A stretch of 35,172 bases of DNA from a bacterium. Its GTDB lineage: Bacteria > Bacillota > Clostridia > UBA1381. The DNA is taken from the NCBI GenBank assembly GCA_030536655.1, contig JAUNPN010000017.1, positions 1-35,172 on the forward strand. The letters are read 5' to 3'. Position 1 is the first letter of the stretch. Each line of letters opens with the position of its first letter. Below, piece after piece: positions 7,921 to 15,437 of the stretch. The notes beneath the pieces are model-generated. The model was given only the letters and a program-made list of their open reading frames with translations, had not been told where the DNA came from and did no database searches. The translations under genes and the position numbers were made by a program.

Positions 7921-9306
7921 ATGCCTAATATGAGAATGGACAAAAATCCGATGCCGGAGCAGTGTCCTAACGTAAGAAACAAGAACTTCCTCGAGGTAAC
8001 AACAGGCTATACGGAAGAAATGGCAATAGATGAGGCAAAGAGATGTCTTAACTGTAAGCATAAACCGTGTATGCAGGGCTGCCCGGTAAGCGTTAAGATT
8101 CCGGAGTTTATCGCATTTGTGGCTGAGGGAAAATTTGAGGAAGCGTATCAGAAGATTAAGGAAACAAATGCTCTCCCTGCTGTCTGCGGACGTGTATGTC
8201 CCCAGGAAAAGCAGTGTGAGTCAAAATGCGTAAGAGGTATTAAGGGCGAGCCTGTCGGTATCGGCCGTCTTGAGCGTTTTGTTGCGGACTACCACATGAA
8301 GAACGTTAAGGATGAAATTACAGTCCCTGAGCAGAACGGCAAGAAGGTTGCTGTTGTAGGTTCAGGTCCTTCAGGACTTACAGTTGCGGGTGACCTTGCG
8401 AAGAAGGGATATAAGGTAACTGTTTATGAGGCATTCCACACCGCAGGCGGCGTTCTTATGTACGGTATTCCGGAATTCAGACTTCCTAAGGATATTGTTC
8501 AGAACGAAATTGCAAACTTAAAGTCTATGGGTGTTGATATTCAGACAAATGTCGTTATCGGAAAAACTCTCACAGTTGACGAGTTATTTGAGGATATGGG
8601 CTATGATGCGGTTTATATCGGTTCAGGAGCGGGACTTCCGAGATTTATGGGCATCAAGGGCGAGGAATTAAACGGCGTATACAGTGCTAATGAGTTCCTT
8701 ACAAGAATAAACCTTATGAAGGGTTACAAGTTCCCGGAATATGACACTCCGGTATATGTAGGTAAGAATGTTGCAGTCCTCGGCGGCGGAAACGTTGCAA
8801 TGGATGCTGCGCGTTCAGCAAAGCGTCTTGGTGCTGAGAATGTATACATAGTATACAGACGAGGCAAGGAGGAGCTTCCGGCAAGAGCTGAGGAGGTATT
8901 CCACGCTGAAGAAGAAGGTATTGAGTTCAAGCTCTTACAGAACCCGACGAAGATTCTCGGTGATGAGAACGGTTGGGTAAAGGGCATGGAGGTTATTAAG
9001 ATGGAGCTCGGCGAGCCGGATGAAAGCGGCAGACGCCGTCCTATAGCTGTTGAGGGCAGTGAGGAGGTTCTTGACATTGATACAGTTGTTGTAGCAATCG
9101 GTCAGACGCCGAACCCGCTTATCAGACAAACAACAAAGGGGCTTGATACAAACAAACGCGGCTGTATCGTGGCAGACGAGGTTGGTAAGACTTCAAAGGC
9201 TCATGTATATGCCGGCGGTGATGTTGTAACAGGCGCTGCTACGGTTATTCTCGCTATGGGTGCAGGTAAGGCTGCTGCTGAAGCGATTGATAAGGAATTG
9301 AATTAA
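7921..9306 (+). CDS. nfnB: NfnB-like subunit (GltD family)
   Basis: Large subunit of the probable NfnAB complex, which couples NADH, NADPH and ferredoxin pools. The N-terminal part holds cysteine motifs for two [4Fe-4S] clusters: CLNCKHKPCMQGCP at about 41-54 and CGRVCPQEKQCESKC at about 81-95. Two dinucleotide-binding folds follow, VAVVGSGPSGLTVAG (about 143-157) and VAVLGGGNVAMDAARS (about 284-299), and the C-terminal YAGGDVVTGAATVILAMGAG motif contacts FAD. The 461-residue length fits NfnB. No large glutamate synthase subunit gene is adjacent, so the common label 'glutamate synthase small subunit' is probably misleading here. Confidence 0.88.
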   Translation: MPNMRMDKNPMPEQCPNVRNKNFLEVTTGYTEEMAIDEAKRCLNCKHKPCMQGCPVSVKIPEFIAFVAEGKFEEAYQKIKETNALPAVCGRVCPQEKQCESKCVRGIKGEPVGIGRLERFVADYHMKNVKDEITVPEQNGKKVAVVGSGPSGLTVAGDLAKKGYKVTVYEAFHTAGGVLMYGIPEFRLPKDIVQNEIANLKSMGVDIQTNVVIGKTLTVDELFEDMGYDAVYIGSGAGLPRFMGIKGEELNGVYSANEFLTRINLMKGYKFPEYDTPVYVGKNVAVLGGGNVAMDAARSAKRLGAENVYIVYRRGKEELPARAEEVFHAEEEGIEFKLLQNPTKILGDENGWVKGMEVIKMELGEPDESGRRRPIAVEGSEEVLDIDTVVVAIGQTPNPLIRQTTKGLDTNKRGCIVADEVGKTSKAHVYAGGDVVTGAATVILAMGAGKAAAEAIDKELN

Positions 9307-9321
9307 GAGTATAAAAAGAAG

Positions 9322-9348
9322 CTGCTGCAAAACATTGTTTTGCAGCAG
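9322..9348. terminator. Bidirectional terminator between nfnB and icd
   Basis: A 12-bp perfect stem (9322-9333 with 9337-9348) with a 3-nt loop; A-rich and T-rich segments inside the arms allow function on both strands. It lies in the short gap between the converging genes. Confidence 0.75.
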
Positions 9349-9362
9349 TCTGTTTATATGCT

Positions 9363-10574
9363 TTACATTAAAGAAGCAAGCTTCTCATTTACAGCCTCAA
9401 GGAATTCCTTTGTATTGACCTTTTTCTTATTCTCAAGCTTTGATAAGAGATATAAGTCGCCGGTCATAATTCCGTCCTCGATTGTTTCAACGGTAGCCTT
9501 TTCTAGCTTATCGGCAAATGCCATAAGCTCCGGAAGCTCGTCAAGTTCGCCGCGCTTTCTCAGTGCGCCTGTCCATGCAAAGATTGTTGCAACGGAGTTT
9601 GTGGAGGTTTCCTCACCCTTTAAATACTTGTAATAATGGCGCTGAACCGTTCCGTGAGCAGCCTCGTATTCATACTTGCCGTCCGGTGAAACAAGAACGG
9701 ACGTCATCATTGCAAGTGAACCGTAGGCGGTTGCAACCATGTCGCTCATTACATCGCCGTCATAGTTCTTGCACGCCCAGATATAGCCGCCCTCTGAGCG
9801 GATAACACGCGCAACTGCATCGTCAATTAATGTATAGAAATATTCAATTCCCGCAGCTTCAAATTTTTCCTTATATTCATTTTCGAAAATTTCAGCAAAA
9901 ATGTCCTTAAAGCGGTGGTCATACTTCTTTGAGATTGTATCCTTTGTCGCGAACCAGATGTCCTGATGAGTATCAAGCGCATAGTTGAAGCATGCTCTTG
10001 CGAAGCTTGAAATACTTTCATCTCTGTTATGAAGTCCCTGAATAATTCCGTCGCCCTTGAATTCGTGGATTGTTTCCTTTGTTACATTGCCATCTGCGTC
10101 TGTGTATACAAGCTCTGCCTTGCCGCCTGCCGGAACCTGCATCTCAACATTCTTATATACGTCTCCGTAAGCATGTCTGGCGATTGTAATCGGCTTTGTC
10201 CATGTCGGTATATAGGGAGTGATTCCCTTTACAAGAATCGGAGCACGGAATACAGTACCGTCCATAATTGCGCGGATAGTTCCATTCGGTGACTTCCACA
10301 TTTCCTTAAGGTTATATTCCGGCATTCTTGCCGCATTCGGAGTAATTGTCGCGCACTTTACAGCTACACCGTACTTAAGCGCTGCCTCGGCACTCTCAAA
10401 TGTAACCTTGTCATCAGTTTCGTTTCTGTGAACAAGTCCCAAATCATAGTACTCGGACTTCAAGTCAACATACGGAGTGATAAGAATATCCTTTATCCAC
10501 TGCCATATAACCCTTGTCATCTCGTCGCCGTCCATTTCGACGAGCGGTGTTTTCATCTGAATTTTTTCAGCCAT
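9363..10574 (-). CDS. icd: NADP-dependent isocitrate dehydrogenase
   Basis: Oxidatively decarboxylates isocitrate to 2-oxoglutarate, making NADPH. The 403 residues belong to the dimeric type II (eukaryote-like) subfamily: [21 protein letters not shown] at the start, SPNGTIR and RNILGGTVFR-like segments for isocitrate binding, [12 protein letters not shown], and the coenzyme segment [13 protein letters not shown]. The start is set at MAEKIQM because an AACGGAGG ribosome site lies 6-13 bp upstream of it; an upstream in-frame ATG at 10616 lacks that spacing. With nfnAB converging on it, the locus groups enzymes that set the NADPH pool. Confidence 0.95.
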   Translation of the reverse strand: MAEKIQMKTPLVEMDGDEMTRVIWQWIKDILITPYVDLKSEYYDLGLVHRNETDDKVTFESAEAALKYGVAVKCATITPNAARMPEYNLKEMWKSPNGTIRAIMDGTVFRAPILVKGITPYIPTWTKPITIARHAYGDVYKNVEMQVPAGGKAELVYTDADGNVTKETIHEFKGDGIIQGLHNRDESISSFARACFNYALDTHQDIWFATKDTISKKYDHRFKDIFAEIFENEYKEKFEAAGIEYFYTLIDDAVARVIRSEGGYIWACKNYDGDVMSDMVATAYGSLAMMTSVLVSPDGKYEYEAAHGTVQRHYYKYLKGEETSTNSVATIFAWTGALRKRGELDELPELMAFADKLEKATVETIEDGIMTGDLYLLSKLENKKKVNTKEFLEAVNEKLASLM

Positions 10575-10637
10575 TTTATATATCCTCCGTTTCTGCGGAA
10601 AGCAGCAGACGCGCATACTTCCGTTTTATAAAAATAC

Positions 10638-10665
10638 AGGGCGATGTTATATGTAACAACGCCCT
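10638..10665 (-). promoter_or_regulatory. Leader hairpin in the icd 5' UTR
   Basis: A 12-bp stem with one mismatch (10665-10654 with 10649-10638) and a 4-nt loop begins a few bases after the predicted icd start site. On the minus strand it is followed by GTATTTTTAT, resembling an intrinsic attenuator. Confidence 0.45.
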
Positions 10666-10675
10666 TGTCATTCCT

Positions 10676-10704
10676 ATTATAGCACAGCCGGTTTATATAT
10701 GCAA
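10676..10704 (-). promoter_or_regulatory. Predicted icd promoter
   Basis: Minus strand: TTGCAT (10704-10699), 17-bp spacer, TATAAT (10681-10676). Leader of about 95 nt. Confidence 0.62.
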
Positions 10705-10746
10705 GGCTTTTTTTGAAATTTGTGTAATTTGCTATAGTAGAAAACA

Positions 10747-10776
10747 TTGACAACAGCTGTAGTAATATTGTAAAAT
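10747..10776 (+). promoter_or_regulatory. Predicted promoter of the HD-domain gene
   Basis: TTGACA (10747-10752), 18-bp spacer, TAAAAT (10771-10776). The leader is very short and includes a TAGGAGAG ribosome site. Confidence 0.6.
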
Positions 10777-10799
10777 AATAAATAGGAGAGTGAAGCCTC

Positions 10800-11288
10800 A
10801 TGAATGATGAAGAACGTTTAAAGCGTGCACTGAATTTTGCAGCGGAAAAGCACAGTGGACAGTTTCGGATAGGCGGTGATGAATATATCACGCATCCTAT
10901 GGCAGTGGCAGAAATATTAAGGAAGAACGGATACGAAGCGGATTATCAAATTGCGGCTTTGTTTCATGATTTGCTGGAGGACACTGACGCTTCCGAGGAG
11001 GAAATCAGGTCATACGGGAATGAGAGGATTTTGAATGCTGTAAAGCTTCTGACAAAGGAAACAGGCTATAAAATGTCCGAATATATTGAGCGGATACGAA
11101 ATGATGAAATGGCTTTTGCCGTTAAGGCGGCGGACAGACTGCATAATCTAAGGACTGCCATTGAAGCGGACGAGCATTTCAGGAGAAAGTATATTCTTGA
11201 AACACGTGAATGGTATATGGATTTTTCGCCGCAAATTTCGGAGGCAGTGAAAAAGCTTGAAGAAAGTCTTGAAGAGGGTAAGTTTTAA
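10800..11288 (+). CDS. Small HD-domain hydrolase, alarmone hydrolase-like
   Basis: A 162-residue stand-alone HD protein like the hydrolase half of Rel/SpoT and like MESH1-type small alarmone hydrolases. The family motifs are present: a GQ-R-GG-YI-HP segment with H32, the HDLLED motif (H56, D57, E60, D61) and ADRLHNLRT with D112. In Rel enzymes these residues bind Mn2+ and remove pyrophosphate from (p)ppGpp, so that activity is predicted; another nucleotide substrate is possible. No synthetase or TGS/ACT regulatory domain is present. It overlaps the next gene by one base (TAATG), suggesting translational coupling. Confidence 0.82.
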   Translation: MNDEERLKRALNFAAEKHSGQFRIGGDEYITHPMAVAEILRKNGYEADYQIAALFHDLLEDTDASEEEIRSYGNERILNAVKLLTKETGYKMSEYIERIRNDEMAFAVKAADRLHNLRTAIEADEHFRRKYILETREWYMDFSPQISEAVKKLEESLEEGKF

Positions 11289-11752
11289 TGAAGAAAAATA
11301 TAATAATCATAGTATTGGCATTTGCGGCGTTCATTTCCGGGGGTATGAATATAAAATCATACAAGGAAAGGAAACACGAGATTTATCAGTACAAAATCAG
11401 TCTGCAATCAGAGCTTGCCAATGCGCTGACAGAGCTGAATGTAGAGTATGAGCAATCCTATAACAATGCTATGACGCATTTCTATGCTGCAAATAAGATT
11501 ATATCATGTTCAGAAGCATTTCCGCAGGAAAGTAAAAGAACAGCTGTATGTGATTTTTTGTGGGCATACGGAAGCCGCTATCCGGAGGTTTTTAAGCAGT
11601 ATATTCCGGAACTGACGGCATTGCATGAACAGGTAGTTGCATTGGACATAAATTCAGAAGGTCAAAAGAAATTCAATGAGGGATTTATGAGGCTGTATTC
11701 GGAGCTTGATGAAATTGTCAGTAAAATCGGCAATGATATTTCCGCAAAATGA
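11288..11752 (+). CDS. Unknown membrane-anchored or exported small protein
   Basis: I do not recognise a family. The 154 residues start with a positively charged tip and one hydrophobic segment (about 4-20), a signal peptide or anchor, without an obvious lipoprotein cysteine. The rest is polar and likely helical, with acidic, coiled-coil-like stretches (about 30-60 and 115-150) and two cysteines in the middle (CSEAF and VCDFLW). Its ATG overlaps the stop codon of the HD gene, so the two are co-translated and may act together. An AAGAGGG ribosome site lies inside the upstream gene. Confidence 0.6.
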   Translation: MKKNIIIIVLAFAAFISGGMNIKSYKERKHEIYQYKISLQSELANALTELNVEYEQSYNNAMTHFYAANKIISCSEAFPQESKRTAVCDFLWAYGSRYPEVFKQYIPELTALHEQVVALDINSEGQKKFNEGFMRLYSELDEIVSKIGNDISAK

Positions 11753-11777
11753 AACACAAATGCCTGCTGTAAGTTAA

Positions 11778-12053
11778 GTTTGAAAAAAGATAAGCGGCGC
11801 ATCTCGCCGTCATTCGTGGCTTGAAGTACAGCGTACGACTGCGCCCCTCATAACGGCAATCTGCTTGCTTCTCTTTTCCCAAACGCATTGGTGAAAGGAG
11901 TTCGAATTATAAGTTTGGAAAAAGATAAGCGGCGCATCTTGCTGCCCTCAGCGACTTGAAGTATAAACATACGTCGGCATCGCTTCTGACGGCAATCTGT
12001 TTGCTTCTCTTTTCCCAAACGCATTGGTGGAAGGAGTTCAGATTATAAGTTTG
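11778..12053. repeat. Family 3 palindromic repeat, two tandem units
   Basis: Two tandem units of 135-136 bp start at 11778 and 11913, with a fragment of a third start at 12049. Each runs from GTTTG(G/A)AAAAAGATAAGC through an imperfect central hairpin (arms such as GCCGTCAT...ATAACGGC around AGTAC/GTAC) to GCTTCTCTTTTCCCAAAC. The two ends form imperfect inverted repeats. A constant linker of about 28 bp containing GCATTGGTG and AAGGAGTTC follows each unit. Middle sequences differ between units while keeping pairing, as in old mobile hairpin elements. No protein is encoded. This fills the 327-bp gap between the two flanking genes. Confidence 0.75.
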
Positions 12054-12079
12054 ACAGCAGTCATCATTTTTTAAACGTC

Positions 12080-12502
12080 TTATTTTTTAAAAAGCAGCAT
12101 ACCGCCGATCATCAGCGCAAGTCCGACATACTTGTTCCAGCCGAAGGCTTCTTTTTCAGTTCCCATAATTCCGAATGCATTGATTAAAGCCGCAACAAGC
12201 AGCTGAGCAATGAGAATTACGGAAACCGCAACGGCAGGGGACAGCTTGCCCATGCCGAGCATGACTGTAATTGTAATTAACAGTCCCAATGCTCCTCCGA
12301 GAAGATAAAGCTTGTTAACTCCGCCGATTTCCCGGAAGCTGCCCTTGCCGGTGATCCAGACTGCCGCAAGCGACAGAATAAAGGCTGTACCCTGCACAAA
12401 CGCATTTGACTCGTAAAGACCGATTTTTTCACCGAGCCGAGTATTCATGACGCCTTGGATACTCATTGCTGCGCCTGCGATTATGCTCCAAATGTATCCC
12501 AT
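12080..12502 (-). CDS. DMT-superfamily transporter, YdcZ/DUF606 family
   Basis: An integral membrane protein of 140 residues with about five hydrophobic helices (about 2-18, 34-51, 64-84, 89-109, 123-139) and only a lysine pair at the C-terminus. The start GYIWSIIAGAAMSIQGVMNTRLG and the pattern ending in GLALMIGGMLLF are typical of DUF606 half-size drug/metabolite transporters, which probably pair to form a ten-helix unit. The substrate is unknown. A GGAGG ribosome site precedes the ATG. It diverges from bioY, and the BirA-type operator lies in the shared intergenic region, so joint control is possible but unproven. Confidence 0.82.
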   Translation of the reverse strand: MGYIWSIIAGAAMSIQGVMNTRLGEKIGLYESNAFVQGTAFILSLAAVWITGKGSFREIGGVNKLYLLGGALGLLITITVMLGMGKLSPAVAVSVILIAQLLVAALINAFGIMGTEKEAFGWNKYVGLALMIGGMLLFKK

Positions 12503-12623
12503 AATAATATCCTCCGCAGTAGTTTTTAACCTCTAAAATATCAGGTAAACCGGATTTTCAGAGCTTGCATTTATTATTTCTTATATTTATGGCAGTTATT
12601 CCTTATTGAACGTACTTTTAATG

Positions 12624-12657
12624 TTGTCAACCATAAAATAAAAATACGGGTTGACAA
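12624..12657. promoter_or_regulatory. BirA-type biotin operator
   Basis: TTGTCAACC (12624-12632) and GGTTGACAA (12649-12657) form a perfect 9-bp inverted repeat with a 16-bp spacer. That is the architecture known for BirA operators in Firmicutes. The right half includes the -35 element of bioY, so binding of biotinyl-AMP-loaded BirA would block transcription. Confidence 0.8.
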
Positions 12658-12679
12658 TAGGCGCGGAATATGATAAAAT
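12651..12679 (+). promoter_or_regulatory. Predicted bioY promoter
   Basis: TTGACA (12651-12656), 17-bp spacer, TAAAAT (12674-12679) preceded by TGA, an extended -10. The predicted start site near 12686 coincides with the left end of a mobile palindromic element. Confidence 0.75.
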
Positions 12680-12686
12680 GAAACTA

Positions 12687-12844
12687 TAGCTTATTTGTAA
12701 ATTAAGCGCCTCTTGCTTGCCGGTTTTCTGTCATATTGCCCCCAAAATCCTCGGCATACGCCGGTATATGGCGGTTTTTTGGAATAATCTGGAGAAAAAT
12801 CTGACTTTGCAATAGGCACTTCTTTAATTACGGATAGGTTCTAA
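12687..12844 (+). mobile_element. Family 2 palindromic MITE-like element forming the bioY leader
   Basis: About 158 bp with imperfect inverted ends (left TAGCTTATTTGTAAATTAAG; right, reversed, AGAACCTATCCGTAATTAAA). The interior (about 12729-12817) aligns with the family 1 core at about 25138-25228, sharing GTCATAT, an apex CATACGC..GTAT, ATAATCTG and GAAAAATCTGACT. It fills the space between the bioY promoter and its ribosome site, so the bioY mRNA would start with this hairpin. Confidence 0.75.
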
Positions 12845-12867
12845 ATAAAAAAGGAGATAATTCAATA

Positions 12868-13446
12868 ATGAACAAATCAATTAAATCAACAAGAGAACTT
12901 ACAAAAATGGCATTGCTTGCCGCGCTTCTGTGCGTGTCTGCGTACATAACGATTCCTATAGGTGAGGCACCTTTGACACTTCAAACCTTGCTTATTAATC
13001 TTATTGCGATAATACTTACACCGACAGAGGGTTTTTTGACAGTTTTGGTCTATGTGATTATAGGGGCAGTTGGAATTCCTGTATTTTCAGGAGGACAGGG
13101 AGGCTTGGGTAAGCTTTTCGGACCGACCGGAGGATATATTTTCGCATTTCTTGCGGCAGCTCCTGCAATGGCCTTTTCAAAAAAGTATTTTGCGGCGGCT
13201 TGCGGTAAATTTATAAAAAACAAGACAACTGCGGAAATTGTGGGATATACAGTTAATGCGGTAATTATTGGAATGGTAATTGTGTACGCTGTAGGAACTG
13301 TGTATATGAAGCTTATGTTAGGCAGAGGCTGGGGAGAGGTGCTGATGATGGCGGTGGTTCCGTTTATTCCTCTTGATATTGTGAAGTGTGCCGCGGCGGC
13401 GGTTATCGGTGTTCCGCTCAGAAAATCTCTGAATAGAATGAAATGA
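12868..13446 (+). CDS. bioY: BioY biotin transporter (ECF S component)
   Basis: The substrate-binding membrane component for biotin uptake, working with energy-coupling-factor subunits EcfT/A/A' encoded elsewhere, or possibly alone. The 192 residues carry the BioY pattern: ISIPIGEAPLTLQTL-like segment at about 28-42, GAVGIPVFSGGQGGLGKLFGPTGGY at about 62-86, and the terminal FIPLDIVKCAAAAVIGVPLRK. About six membrane helices are visible. The AAAAAGGAG ribosome site lies just beyond the family 2 element. A BirA-type operator over the promoter agrees with biotin control, and with the function call. Confidence 0.93.
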   Translation: MNKSIKSTRELTKMALLAALLCVSAYITIPIGEAPLTLQTLLINLIAIILTPTEGFLTVLVYVIIGAVGIPVFSGGQGGLGKLFGPTGGYIFAFLAAAPAMAFSKKYFAAACGKFIKNKTTAEIVGYTVNAVIIGMVIVYAVGTVYMKLMLGRGWGEVLMMAVVPFIPLDIVKCAAAAVIGVPLRKSLNRMK

Positions 13447-13460
13447 TATGCGGCTTGACG

Positions 13461-13484
13461 CCGGGAGAAAATATTTTCTCCCGG
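13461..13484 (+). terminator. Hairpin after bioY, probable terminator
   Basis: A perfect 24-bp palindrome (CCGGGAGAAAAT and its complement) begins 15 bp after the bioY stop. The arms contain A and T tracts, but there is no uninterrupted T-run downstream, so termination strength is uncertain. Confidence 0.6.
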
Positions 13485-13566
13485 ATATTGCTGTTTTAGT
13501 CATTTTATACTGTGTTAATGATTAAAAAATGTGATTATTTTTTGCTTTTTTTGTGTATGTTTTATA

Positions 13567-13595
13567 TTGATTTTACAATTTGCGTATGATATAAT
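13567..13595 (+). promoter_or_regulatory. Predicted rho promoter
   Basis: TTGATT (13567-13572), 17-bp spacer, TATAAT (13590-13595) with TG at 13587-13588, an extended -10. It is the strongest promoter-like site in the gap and lies over 500 bp upstream of rho. Confidence 0.55.
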
Positions 13596-13601
13596 AGGTA
13601 T

Positions 13602-14123
13602 GGTTAACAGATAACTCATTGCAAATGTTGGGGGATAATTTTATTAATATTGATATGAAGCAAGGTAATCGTAAGTTGTATTTATGATATAACGGGAATA
13701 TTAATAAATGTCTTGAGTATCAATAAGGGTAGTATGCTTTTTTTCGGATAATATAATTCCGTCATGATAAAGTTTTTATTTACGGAACAGTAGCTTATAT
13801 GGAGAATCTTAAGAAGTATTGGCATTTTTTTATACTTGAATTCTATTTTGTTTTTTCTGAAAAGTTAATATTAGTAATACTTTATTTAGAAATTAAATCA
13901 TGAATTGATTACAGTATTTAGGTATATCATGTCTATATAAGCAGAATAGATTGCAATGTATTTATTTCTGTACGGTATTCAAATAAATGGATTTATTTGA
14001 ATAATGACAATAAGTTTTAGAACAATGCATATGCAGTGTTTTTTATAATCTTTATATTCAAAAATAGAAAGCGGACGTCAGGCATGGAGTGTCTGTATCC
14101 GTTGATTTAATGGAGGTATTTTT
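13602..14123 (+). other. Long AT-rich leader region upstream of rho
   Basis: About 520 bp with no convincing gene. It is much more AT-rich than its neighbours and rich in T-tracts. A stem-loop at 14072-14101 (CGGA...TCCG with an inner CAGGCA/TGTCTG helix, one G-U pair) ends about 10 nt before the GGAGG site of rho. If the promoter at 13567 is used, this is an unusually long 5' UTR, which suits autoregulation of rho, as known in E. coli. A further promoter inside is possible, because many TATAAT-like sites occur. Confidence 0.45.
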
Positions 14124-15437
14124 ATGCAGGATGGAGTTAAGCTCGAAAGAAAAACAAAGGAAGAGCTCAAACAGATTGCACAGGGTTTGGAGATTCCTAA
14201 AATCTATTTGTTAAAGAAAGAGGAATTGATTGCGGCAATAAGAGAAAAGCGTGCCGCAAATGAGGCGGAAGCAAAGAGAGAAATGGTTCAGACGATAAAG
14301 CGTAAGCGCGAGCGTCCTGCCGATGTTGTTGAGGTATGCGGTGTTCTTGACATTATGAACGACGGCTTCGGATTTTTGAGGGTTGAGGGTCTTAACTCAA
14401 GCCCGAACGATATTTATGTTTCTCCTACACAGATAAGGCGTTTTAATCTCAAAATGGGTGATGAGATAACCGGCGACAGCAGACCGACGCAGGATGAGGA
14501 TAAATATTCACCGCTGCTTTTTGTAAAAAAAATAAACGGTGATCCGCTGGAAATTGCTTTAAAACGCCGTCCGTTTGAAAGACTCACACCGATTTATCCG
14601 AAGGAAAAGCTTATATTAGAAGGCAATTCAAGCGTTGCCGCAAGAATGATTGATTTAATTGCGCCTATAGGAAAGGGACAGCGAGGACTTATCGTTGCGC
14701 CGCCTAAGGCAGGTAAAACTACGATTATAAAGGAAGTAGCACGTGCGATAACAACAAATAATCCTGAGGTAAAGCTTATGGTGCTGCTGATTGACGAGCG
14801 TCCGGAGGAGGTAACGGATATTGCACGCAGCATTGACGCTCCGGTATATGCGTCAACCTTTGACCGTATGCCTGAAAATCACTGCAAAATTTCAGAGATG
14901 GTTCTTGAAAGAGCAAGAAGGCTGGTTGAACAGGGTAGAGATGTTGTAATACTTATGGATTCAATAACCAGATTGTCAAGAGCTTATAATTTGACGGTAA
15001 CTCCTACCGGCAGAACTCTTTCGGGCGGACTTGATCCGGACGCGCTGCACGGACCGAAGAAGTTTTTTGGCGCGGCAAGAAACATCGAGGAGGGCGGCAG
15101 CCTGACAATACTTGCAACTGCGCTTGTTGAAACAGGAAGCAGAATGGACGATGTTATCTTTGAAGAATTTAAGGGTACGGGAAATATGGAGCTTAAGCTT
15201 GACAGAAGCTTGCAGGAGAAAAGAATTTTCCCGGCAATTGATATTTCAAAGTCCAGCACACGCCGCGAGGAGGATCTGCTTACCGAGCAGGAGCTTGAAG
15301 CGTCACGGCTTATGCGCCGCGAATGTGCGAGAGTGGGTGGTTCGGAGATGACGGTTAAGCTTATAAATTATATTAAGCATACCGATTCCAATAAGCAATT
15401 GGCGGAGCATATACTTACGAGCTATGGCAAAAAATAA
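14124..15437 (+). CDS. rho: Transcription termination factor Rho
   Basis: A hexameric RNA-dependent ATPase that ends transcription and limits antisense RNA. The 437 residues follow the family plan: an N-terminal Rho_N helical domain (about 1-45), a basic linker, the RNA-binding cold-shock-like domain (about 65-145, with GFGFLRVEG and [14 protein letters not shown]), then the ATPase core with Walker [10 protein letters not shown] (about 194-202), Walker [11 protein letters not shown] and the Q-loop/R-loop region [20 protein letters not shown]. No large insertion is seen in the N-terminal region. A GGAGG site 7 nt upstream fixes the start. The end overlaps the next gene by 14 bp. Confidence 0.97.
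   Translation: MQDGVKLERKTKEELKQIAQGLEIPKIYLLKKEELIAAIREKRAANEAEAKREMVQTIKRKRERPADVVEVCGVLDIMNDGFGFLRVEGLNSSPNDIYVSPTQIRRFNLKMGDEITGDSRPTQDEDKYSPLLFVKKINGDPLEIALKRRPFERLTPIYPKEKLILEGNSSVAARMIDLIAPIGKGQRGLIVAPPKAGKTTIIKEVARAITTNNPEVKLMVLLIDERPEEVTDIARSIDAPVYASTFDRMPENHCKISEMVLERARRLVEQGRDVVILMDSITRLSRAYNLTVTPTGRTLSGGLDPDALHGPKKFFGAARNIEEGGSLTILATALVETGSRMDDVIFEEFKGTGNMELKLDRSLQEKRIFPAIDISKSSTRREEDLLTEQELEASRLMRRECARVGGSEMTVKLINYIKHTDSNKQLAEHILTSYGKK

Noticed and set aside
7921-9306. Glutamate synthase small subunit (gltD) for ammonia assimilation
   Set aside because: No large subunit gene is adjacent, and the paired NfnA-like gene fits the NfnAB complex better.
11778-12053. CRISPR array
   Set aside because: The units are about 135 bp, only two complete copies exist, and there are no short repeats with unique spacers.
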